Shown here: positions 57,758-64,000 of the stretch, in pieces
Layout of the letters: the number at the start of each line of letters is the position of its first letter
How positions within the stretch are numbered: position 1 is the stretch's first letter
Origin: Mangrovimicrobium sp033283265
GTDB taxonomy: Bacteria > Pseudomonadota > Gammaproteobacteria > Pseudomonadales > Halieaceae
Assembly (NCBI GenBank): GCA_033283265.1
Contig: JAWMQN010000001.1
Coordinates: 1,054,001-1,118,000, forward strand
Direction: 5' to 3'
Length of the DNA stretch: 64,000 bases
Program-made: the position numbers and the translations under genes
The notes under the pieces: model-generated
The model's database searches: none
The model's input: the letters and a program-made list of their open reading frames with translations, nothing else
What the model was told of the DNA's origin: nothing

Positions 57758-58570
57758 CTAGCGCGCGCCCATCATGGCGGAGAGATCGACCTGGCCGGTG
57801 GCCACACCGCCCATGAAGCCGCCGTCTACCGGCAGGGCGACACCGTTGATGAAGCCGGCCGCGTCGCTGTTGAGCAGGATCAGCGGGGTGGCCTGTTCTT
57901 CCGGGGTGGAGCGGCGGCCGATCGGCTGCATTGCCGCTTCGAGAACCGCAGCCGGGGTAGCTTCCTCGAAGTGCTTCATCATCGGGGTCTGGGTCGGCGC
58001 CGGCAGGGTACAGTTGATGCGAATGCCCTGCTTGATCAGGCGCGAGGACACCAGCATGGTCCAGACGATGATCGCCTCCTTGGAGAAGGCGTAACCTTCG
58101 CGGACGTGATCCGGGTTGGCTTCACACCACTTGATCACATCATCGTATTCGCCGATGGAGATCAGCTCCATCAGTTGCGGCATGTGCTGGCTCCAGCCGA
58201 TACCACCGGTGGAGGAGATGCTGGCAATGGCGCCGCCCTCGGACATCAGCTTGAGGGTCTGTTCGGTCACGCGGCGGGTGCCGGCATAGTTCACTTTCAT
58301 CACGTCCAGCGGCGGTGCGGTCTGGGGCAGGCCGGCGCAGTTGAACAGGGCGTCGACCTTGCCGCCGATACCGGCGACAGCGGCGTCGATGGCCGCGGGG
58401 TCGCGCAGGTCAACCTGGGTGAAAGAGGCGAGATCGAGCGTGCTTTCCTTGTAATCGAGGCCGTGCACCTCGGCGCCGAGTTCGACCAGTTTGCGTGCCG
58501 TGGCTTCGCCCATACCGGAGAAGCAGCCGCTGACAATTACTCTTTTGTTCTGGTATCCGAGAAAGTCCAT
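57758..58570 (-). CDS. Short-chain dehydrogenase (3-alpha-hydroxysteroid dehydrogenase-like)
   Basis: This 270-residue SDR has the cofactor motif G-C-F-S-G-M-G (about 16-22) and Asp in G-L-D-Y, favouring NAD. It has N-C-A-G-L-P-Q, S-S-T-G-G-I-G-W and the catalytic Y-A-F-S-K. The short G-C-F-S-G-M-G form and the W-C-E-A-N-P-D segment recall 3-alpha-HSD/carbonyl reductases. The start at 58570 is chosen because AGGAA lies just before it; an ATG six codons earlier has no ribosome site. It follows a [3Fe-4S] ferredoxin gene on the same strand. Confidence 0.87.
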   Translation of the reverse strand: MDFLGYQNKRVIVSGCFSGMGEATARKLVELGAEVHGLDYKESTLDLASFTQVDLRDPAAIDAAVAGIGGKVDALFNCAGLPQTAPPLDVMKVNYAGTRRVTEQTLKLMSEGGAIASISSTGGIGWSQHMPQLMELISIGEYDDVIKWCEANPDHVREGYAFSKEAIIVWTMLVSSRLIKQGIRINCTLPAPTQTPMMKHFEEATPAAVLEAAMQPIGRRSTPEEQATPLILLNSDAAGFINGVALPVDGGFMGGVATGQVDLSAMMGAR

Positions 58571-58648
58571 CAGGTTTCCTACTGTCATTTTTAGTGGGTG
58601 AAAAACTTTGCGGCGGGGTCGTGAGGTCCCGAAACCCGGCCGCGGGAA

Positions 58649-58852
58649 TTATTCGCTGTCGTCTTCGATAATCTCGATGACACGCTCTGGGCAGGCTCTT
58701 GCACCCCGTCTGGCGAGCTCCTCCATTCCCGCGGGAACTTCGGCCTCCTCGATTGCGATGTAACCATCTTCATCGAGGGGAAACAGGATTTCGGAGATCG
58801 CTTCGCAGCGCGCGTTGCCCACACAGTGAGCTTTGTTTATCCGGATCTTCAT
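58649..58852 (-). CDS. [3Fe-4S]-type ferredoxin
   Basis: This 67-residue ferredoxin has three cysteine ligands, Cys10 and Cys16 (H-C-V-G-N-A-R-C-E-A) and Cys54 (R-A-C-P-E-R). The position of the usual second ligand is non-Cys, as in [3Fe-4S] ferredoxins that feed cytochromes P450. ATG at 58852 is chosen because GGGAG precedes it. It is first in a unit with the SDR at 57758; no P450 is in the window. Confidence 0.9.
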   Translation of the reverse strand: MKIRINKAHCVGNARCEAISEILFPLDEDGYIAIEEAEVPAGMEELARRGARACPERVIEIIEDDSE

Positions 58853-59194
58853 GGCGCTCCCTGCGCGGAAGGTGGCGCAAAAGACTACACCATCCGCAAT
58901 TGCCTCCTCAAGCCTGCCGGGGCGCGATTTTAGCCCCGCAAGCCAGTACAATACGGGCGCCGCTCGCCGCCGCGACAGGTGTCTGGCCAAGCCGGCACCG
59001 GGTGCCTTATTATACAGCAGTGGTGTTTAATAACAATTGAGCCGGCAGGCTTTGGAAGCTGTATTGAAGAGGTTTACGCAGCGCACCCCCGGTGCACTGC
59101 TCCCCCGTGAAGGCTCCGCCAGTCAACATAGAACACAAAATAACCAGCCGGCCACGGTCCGCGTCCGGCCAGCAAAAATCAGGAGAGTCCGCAG
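58853..59194. other. Divergent promoter region, no gene
   Basis: It separates the ferredoxin (minus) from the SDR at 59195 (plus). I see a possible -10 (TATTAT, near 59008) without a clear -35, and short GC-rich inverted repeats near 59148-59170. There is no convincing operator. Confidence 0.45.
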
Positions 59195-59929
59195 ATGTCT
59201 AAAATTATTGTAATCACCGGGGCCGGTGTCGGGCTCGGCCGCGCCCTCGCCCGCCGTTTCGCCGCCGATGGCGAAACCGTGGTCCTGCTCGGCCGCACCG
59301 CCTCCAAGGTCGAAGCCGCCGCCGCGGAGATCGGCGAGCTGGCCACCGGCATCGGCTGCGACGTCGCCAACCCGGAATCCGTGCGCGCGGCCTTCGCCCG
59401 GATCGGCGAGCAGTTCGGCCGGGTGGACGTGCTGATCAACAACGCCGCTATCTTCGAACCCTTCCTGATTGCCAATGCCAGCGACGAGCAAATTCTCAAC
59501 ACCGTCGCCACCAACCTCGCCGGCCCCATGTTCTGCGCCCGCTCCGCAATCCCGCTGATGGGTAACGGCAGCCTGGTCATCAATGTTTCCAGCGAATCCG
59601 CCGGCATGCACTTCCCCCACCTCAATGTCTACCAGAGCACGAAAGCCGGGCTGGAGCGCTTCTCCGAGAGCCTGCGCACTGAGCTGGAAGACCAGGGCAT
59701 CCGCGTCACCAACGTGCGGGCAGGACAGATGTTCGAGGAAGGCAAGGTCTGGAACGTGAACCAGGACGACGCCATCGCCTTCCACCAGGCGGCGATGAAG
59801 GCCGGGCTCAACCTCGGCGAGCGCCCCATTTCCACTTTCGAATCAGTTACCGGGATTTTCCATGCCCTGGTGAACCTGCCGGCCGACCTGCAGGCCGCCA
59901 GCATCAACCTGCACGCCCGCAAAGCCTGA
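59195..59929 (+). CDS. Short-chain dehydrogenase/reductase
   Basis: This 244-residue SDR has T-G-A-G-V-G-L-G (about 8-15), Arg in L-L-G-R-T (NADP-type), N-N-A-A (about 82-85), N-V-S-S-E-S-A and the catalytic Y-Q-S-T-K (about 148-152). AGGAG lies before the ATG. It is first in an operon-like run with a KstD-like flavoprotein (27-base gap) and an aldehyde dehydrogenase. The substrate is inferred to be an intermediate of the same pathway. Confidence 0.9.
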   Translation: MSKIIVITGAGVGLGRALARRFAADGETVVLLGRTASKVEAAAAEIGELATGIGCDVANPESVRAAFARIGEQFGRVDVLINNAAIFEPFLIANASDEQILNTVATNLAGPMFCARSAIPLMGNGSLVINVSSESAGMHFPHLNVYQSTKAGLERFSESLRTELEDQGIRVTNVRAGQMFEEGKVWNVNQDDAIAFHQAAMKAGLNLGERPISTFESVTGIFHALVNLPADLQAASINLHARKA

Positions 59930-59956
59930 ACACACAACAACGAGGCAACAGAATAA

Positions 59957-61603
59957 ATGAACGAGACTTTCGATTACGTCATCGTCGGTAGCGGCGGCGG
60001 CTCCTTTGCCGCAGCACTGGTCATGCGCGCCGCGGGGAAAAGCGTTCTCATCCTCGAGAAACTCGACAAGGTCGGCGGCACCACCGCGGTATCCGGCGGT
60101 GTGATGTGGATTCCCAACAACCGTTTCATGCGTGAAGCCGGGGTGAGCGACAGCCGCGAACAGGCCATCGAATACATGGACGCCGTGATCAGGGACGGCG
60201 ACGACCTCCCCGGTACCGGGCACGCGCGCCGTGAGAAATATGTCGATGCTTGCGTCGAGATGCTCGAGTTCCTGATCGCCCAGGGCCTGAAATTCCGCCG
60301 CATTCCGAGCTGGCCAGACTACTACCCGGGCCCCGGTGAGTCGGTGCCGGGCCGCACCGTGGTCTCCGAACTCTTCGACCTGAACCAGCTCGGCGATTGG
60401 AAAGACAGACTGCAGCCGGGCTTCCTGCCGCTGGCCGCCTACCTCGAGGAGGCGATGCAAATGCCCAACCTCAAGCGCAACTGGGCGGGCAAGAAGGCGC
60501 TGTTCACCATTCTCGGCCGCACCATCGGCAACCGCCTGCGCGGCCGGCACCTCACTACCGCGGGCCAGGCCCTGCAGGGCCAGATGCTCAACGCCGCACT
60601 CAAGGCTGGCGTCGAGGTGCGCACCAACGCCTCGGTGGAAGCGCTGCTGGAGGAAAACGGGCGGGTCAGCGGCGTGCGCCTGCAGCAGGACGGCACCGAG
60701 CAGACCATCGCGGCCACTCTCGGCGTGCTGGTAAATGCCGGCGGTTTCTCCCGCAACCAGCAGATGCGTGACCAGTACATCCCCAACACCTCAGCGGAGT
60801 GGACGGTCACCCCGATGGGCGACACCGGCGAGATGCTGCTGGAGGGCCAGCGCCACGGCGCGGCACTGGCACAGATGAGCCAGCGCATCGGCAACCCGAT
60901 GACCCTGCTCCCCGACGGCAAGCCGGCCATCGTCCACGGCGACATGGCCAAGCCCCACTCGATCGTCGTCGACCTGACCGGCCAGCGCTACATGAGCGAG
61001 GCGGCCTCCTATGTCGAAGTCGGCAAGGCCATGCTCGCACGGCAGGCGACGACGCCCGCCACCCCGAGCTGGCTGGTCTTCGACAGCCAGTTCATCAATA
61101 CCCACATGCTCGCGGGCTCGATGCCCGGCAGCAAGAAACCCAAGGCCTGGACCGAGTCCGGCTTCCTCAGGAGTGGCGACACCATCGCCGCCCTGGCGAA
61201 CGCCTGTGACCTCGACCCGGCGACACTGGAAGCCACCGTCGAGCGCTTCAACGGCTTCGCCAGGAACGGCAAGGACGAGGACTTCGGCCGCGGCAGCCAC
61301 GTCTACCACGACTGGCTGGGCGACCCGCTCGACGCCTCACCGACACTCGGTGCGCTGGAACAGGGCCCCTTCTACGCTATCAGGGTTTACCCCGGCGACG
61401 TCAGTACCTTTGGCGGCATGGTCACCGACTGTGACGCACGTGTACTGCGCGAGGATGGCTCGGTCATCGAGGGCCTCTACGCCACGGGCACCTCCACTGC
61501 CTCGGTGATGGGCGAAAACGCCCCCGGAGCCGGCGCCAGTATCGGCCCCTCGCTGACCTGGGGCTATGTGGCGGCCAGACACGCACTGGCGGCGGATTCT
61601 TAA
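59957..61603 (+). CDS. FAD-dependent dehydrogenase, 3-ketosteroid delta-1-dehydrogenase-like
   Basis: This 548-residue flavoprotein has the FAD motif V-I-V-G-S-G-G-G-S (about 8-16) and G-G-T-T-A-V-S-G-G-V-M-W-I-P-N-N (about 39-54), the hallmark of KstD/fumarate-reductase-like enzymes. It has L-V-N-A-G-G-F-S-R-N and a C-terminal Y-A-T-G-T-S-T-A-S-V-M and G-A-S-I-G-P-S-L-T-W-G-Y. KstD enzymes introduce the 1,2 double bond into 3-ketosteroids. The exact steroid or other cyclic ketone is not determined. A second gene of the same family lies at 63312 on the other strand. Confidence 0.9.
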   Translation: MNETFDYVIVGSGGGSFAAALVMRAAGKSVLILEKLDKVGGTTAVSGGVMWIPNNRFMREAGVSDSREQAIEYMDAVIRDGDDLPGTGHARREKYVDACVEMLEFLIAQGLKFRRIPSWPDYYPGPGESVPGRTVVSELFDLNQLGDWKDRLQPGFLPLAAYLEEAMQMPNLKRNWAGKKALFTILGRTIGNRLRGRHLTTAGQALQGQMLNAALKAGVEVRTNASVEALLEENGRVSGVRLQQDGTEQTIAATLGVLVNAGGFSRNQQMRDQYIPNTSAEWTVTPMGDTGEMLLEGQRHGAALAQMSQRIGNPMTLLPDGKPAIVHGDMAKPHSIVVDLTGQRYMSEAASYVEVGKAMLARQATTPATPSWLVFDSQFINTHMLAGSMPGSKKPKAWTESGFLRSGDTIAALANACDLDPATLEATVERFNGFARNGKDEDFGRGSHVYHDWLGDPLDASPTLGALEQGPFYAIRVYPGDVSTFGGMVTDCDARVLREDGSVIEGLYATGTSTASVMGENAPGAGASIGPSLTWGYVAARHALAADS

Positions 61604-61690
61604 ACCTCCGTTAGAATGCATGACTTTTAATATTCAGTAATAGACAATCGCGCAGCATGCGCTGAGATATAAACCAAGGAGATATCCACA

Positions 61691-63157
61691 ATGAACCAGT
61701 TACCTGATGCCCTGCTCTGCATCGACGGCGAGATGCGCGCCGCCGAGGGCGGAAATACCTTCGACAACATCTGCCCCTGGACCGCCGAAGTCGTCGGCCA
61801 GGCCGCCGATGGCACCGCAGCGGACGTCGAAGCCGCCATCGCCTCCTCGCGCAAGGCCTTCGACGAGACCGACTGGTCGACCAACCACGCCAAGCGCATC
61901 GAACTGGTCACCAAATACGCCCAGTTGCTGCGTGAGAATCGCGACACCCTGATGCAGATCGCCCGCCTCGAGGCCGGCTCCTCCATCGGCGCCGCCGCCT
62001 TCGCCCAGGTCGACAACGCCCTTACCTGCGGTGAGGACATGCTCAAGTGCTTCGAGGAAGTCGAGTGGGAAGAGGATCGCGGTGTGCGCGAATTCATGGG
62101 CGGCAAGTCCAAACGCACCGTCTACCACACTCCCCTCGGCGTGGTCGCTGCGATCACTCCCTGGAACGTGCCGCTGTACGTGAACATCGGCAAGGTCTAC
62201 GGCGCCCTGCTCGCCGGCTGCACCGTGGTCCTGAAACCCGCTCCGGACACCCCGCTGATGGGTTCCTACATGGGTGAACTCGGCATCCAGGCCGGCCTGC
62301 CCCCGGGCGTGCTCAACGTCGTCACCTCCAAGGACCCGGCAATGGCTGGCGAGATCCTGACCAGGGATCACCGCGTCGACGTAATTTCCTTCACCGGCTC
62401 TACCCTGGTCGGCAAGCGCATCATGGAAAACGGCGCCGAATCGCTGAAGCGCCTGTTCCTGGAACTGGGCGGCAAGTCCGTGAACATCATCCTCGATGAC
62501 GCCGAGGACTTCGCCATGAAGGTCATGACCGGCATGGCGGTATTCCACGCCGGCCAGGGCTGTGCCATGCCGACCCGCATGCTGGTGCCGAAGAGCCGCT
62601 ACGAGGAAGCTGTCAGCGCGCTGGAAATGGCCTACGGCGGCTTCGCCAACATGTGGGGCGACTTCGACGCGCCGGACCAGGTCATGGGCCCAGTCATCTC
62701 CAAGCGCCAGCACGAGCGCGTGATGAGCTACATCGAACTCGGCCAGCAGGAAGGCGCCCGCCTCCTCGCCGGCGGCAAGTCGCGCCCGGACAAGGGCAAC
62801 GGCTTCTTCATCGAGCCGACCTGCTTCGTCGACTGCACCAACGACATGCGCATTGCCCGGGAAGAGATCTTTGGCCCGGTCCTCTGTGTAATTCCCTTCG
62901 AGGATGACGAGGACGCGATCCGCATCGCCAACGACAGCGACTACGGTCTCGGCGGCGGCGTACACGGCTCTGTCGAGCGCGCGACGGCGATCGCCAAGCG
63001 CATCCACGCCGGCGCCCTCAGCGTCAACAGCGGCATGAGCATCACCGGCGACCTGCCCTTCGGCGGCTTCAAGCAAAGTGGTATGGGCCGCGAGTGGGGC
63101 CGTGAAGGTATCGAGGACTTCCTCGACACCAAGGTGATCGCTATCGGCGGTCAGTAA
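61691..63157 (+). CDS. NAD(P)-dependent aldehyde dehydrogenase
   Basis: This 488-residue ALDH has A-I-T-P-W-N-V-P-L-Y (about 154-163), F-T-G-S-T-L-V-G (about 234-241), catalytic Glu in E-L-G-G-K-S (about 258) and catalytic Cys in G-Q-G-C-A-M-P-T-R (about 292). It has E-I-F-G-P-V-L near 395 and G-L-G-G-G-V. It oxidises an aldehyde to the acid. AAGGAG stands before the ATG. It follows the KstD-like gene by 87 bases, probably in the same unit. Confidence 0.94.
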   Translation: MNQLPDALLCIDGEMRAAEGGNTFDNICPWTAEVVGQAADGTAADVEAAIASSRKAFDETDWSTNHAKRIELVTKYAQLLRENRDTLMQIARLEAGSSIGAAAFAQVDNALTCGEDMLKCFEEVEWEEDRGVREFMGGKSKRTVYHTPLGVVAAITPWNVPLYVNIGKVYGALLAGCTVVLKPAPDTPLMGSYMGELGIQAGLPPGVLNVVTSKDPAMAGEILTRDHRVDVISFTGSTLVGKRIMENGAESLKRLFLELGGKSVNIILDDAEDFAMKVMTGMAVFHAGQGCAMPTRMLVPKSRYEEAVSALEMAYGGFANMWGDFDAPDQVMGPVISKRQHERVMSYIELGQQEGARLLAGGKSRPDKGNGFFIEPTCFVDCTNDMRIAREEIFGPVLCVIPFEDDEDAIRIANDSDYGLGGGVHGSVERATAIAKRIHAGALSVNSGMSITGDLPFGGFKQSGMGREWGREGIEDFLDTKVIAIGGQ

Positions 63158-63171
63158 AACCTTCCATTGTG

Positions 63172-63200
63172 AAGTGCCTGGCTGACACGCCGGGCACTTT
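63172..63200 (+). terminator. Terminator-like hairpin after the aldehyde dehydrogenase gene
   Basis: AAGTGCCTGGC and GCCGGGCACTT pair with one G-T wobble around a 6-base loop. The T run is short. The remaining bases up to 63311 hold no gene. Confidence 0.65.
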
Positions 63201-63311
63201 GCTGGAACGCTTCACAAAGCTGCGTCGGGAAGAATGGTTTCCGGCGCACGCACCGGGTCAAGCCCGCCACCTGCGCCTACCGCAGGTTCCTGATCCAGGA
63301 CTGACGTCTTG

Positions 63312-64000
63312 TCAGCCTGAAAACTCTCCGGTCGCATGTCTTGCGGCGACATACCCGAACGTAAAGGCCGGTCCGACACTGCATCCCGCACCGGGATACA
63401 CACCGCCATTCATTGACGCGGCGCAGATACCCACGGCATAGAGCCCCGGAATCGCACTGCCATCCTCGCGCAGCACCCGCGCATACTCGTCGGTGACCAC
63501 GCCGCCGTAGGTGCCCACGTCGCCGGGATAGACCGGCACGGCGTAGAAGGGCCCCGCGTCAATGCGGCCCAGCGTGCCGTTGGGGCCGTGGGCGGGATCG
63601 CCGAGCCAGCGGTCGTAGGCGCGGGCGCCGCGGCCGAAGTCCTCGTCGCGGCCGGCGTCGACAAACGCGTTGAAGCGGGTCACCGTGGCCTGCAGGGTGA
63701 GCGGATCGATATCCAGCTTTCCGGCCAGTTCCTGCAGCGAATCGGCCTGCTTGAGAAAGCCCTCCTCCTGCCAGGACTCCGGTTTCGCGCTGCCGGGCAT
63801 GGTGCCGGCGATCATGTATTTCTGCATCACGCGGGTGTCGAAGATGGCCCAGCTGGGTACCGCCGGCACCGTCTCGTGGCGTTGCAGCATACCCTTGCAA
63901 TAGGCCATGTAGGAACCGCCCTCGTTCTGGTAGCGCTGGCCGGACTGGTCTACCAGGATGGCGTGCGGAGCCGCGGTGAGGCGCTGCGCCGGGCTCTTCA
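63312..64000 (-). CDS. KstD-like FAD-dependent dehydrogenase, C-terminal part (cut by window end)
   Basis: The open frame continues to the window edge (codons K-S-P-A-Q-R-L-T-A-A-P-H-A-I-L-V-D at the edge). It carries G-Q-R-Y-Q-N-E-G-G-S-Y, V-T-R-F-N-A-F-V-D-A-G-R-D-E-D-F-G-R-G, Y-P-G-D-V-G-T-Y-G-G-V-V-T-D and G-L-Y-A-V-G-I-C-A-A-S-M-N-G-G. It is a paralogue of the flavoprotein at 59957, with the same segments in the same order. The FAD-binding N-terminus is outside the window. It converges on the aldehyde dehydrogenase gene. Confidence 0.9.
   Translation of the reverse strand, partial: KSPAQRLTAAPHAILVDQSGQRYQNEGGSYMAYCKGMLQRHETVPAVPSWAIFDTRVMQKYMIAGTMPGSAKPESWQEEGFLKQADSLQELAGKLDIDPLTLQATVTRFNAFVDAGRDEDFGRGARAYDRWLGDPAHGPNGTLGRIDAGPFYAVPVYPGDVGTYGGVVTDEYARVLREDGSAIPGLYAVGICAASMNGGVYPGAGCSVGPAFTFGYVAARHATGEFSG

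Noticed and set aside
63169..63441. 90-codon frame after the aldehyde dehydrogenase
   Set aside because: It overlaps the terminator-like hairpin and the end of the convergent flavoprotein gene, with no ribosome site.

Overview
The window is high-GC, densely coded DNA from a gammaproteobacterium. The RlmA, DUF2058, CspA and CNNM/CorC-type housekeeping genes, together with many acyl-CoA, steroid-type and monooxygenase genes, suggest a marine member of the Cellvibrionales (Halieaceae-like). That placement is inference from gene content only.

Layout. 1-8.7 kb: housekeeping genes and a MerR-regulated copper-type P1B ATPase. 8.7-30.4 kb: catabolic genes, namely a fused E1 dehydrogenase with a stand-alone lipoyl domain, two luciferase-like monooxygenases, epoxide hydrolase, amidohydrolase, aldo/keto reductase, a molybdopterin oxidoreductase, a CoA-transferase/small protein/acyl-CoA ligase operon, thiolase, a stand-alone E2 catalytic domain and a TetR regulator. 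30.8-39.3 kb: ferredoxin reductase, [2Fe-2S] ferredoxin, MFS transporter, Baeyer-Villiger-type monooxygenase, a MaoC-like protein and a second molybdopterin oxidoreductase. 39.5-47.6 kb: a foreign, AT-richer insertion. 48-64 kb: a MarR/EmrAB-type efflux operon, TonB-dependent receptor, amidohydrolase, SCP2-thiolase plus DUF35 pair, [3Fe-4S] ferredoxin, SDRs, two KstD-like flavoproteins and an aldehyde dehydrogenase. The catabolic genes fit import, monooxygenase attack, CoA activation and ring or side-chain degradation of a steroid- or terpenoid-like compound.

The most striking content is the 8.1-kb insertion at 39473-47581. It splits a 223-codon nitroreductase gene so precisely that the two halves (47582-48124 and 39344-39472) rejoin in frame. 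It consists of two tandem units of 4017 and 4092 bp. Each unit is built as: RHS C-terminal tip plus membrane immunity candidate reading right; immunity candidate plus RHS tip reading left; then a 1607-bp module encoding a primase-linker-like protein and a complete tyrosine recombinase. Every tip begins exactly at the RHS core codons for M-N-G-R. Every junction carries the same short site (consensus ATCRTYCAC/ATGAATGG), direct around whole units and inverted around each pair of opposed tips. This is the geometry of a shufflon (R64 pilV/Rci type) carried on a mobile unit, with RHS toxin tips as the exchangeable ends.

A second unexplained signal is two pairs of long perfect hairpins (20323-20625 and 21740-22023). 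Within each pair the central core is shared in opposite orientation, while the arms differ completely between the two members. Other notable points are a split E2 acyltransferase, a hairpin over the ribosome site of the monooxygenase at 33938, and a hairpin-rich leader at 30598-30798.
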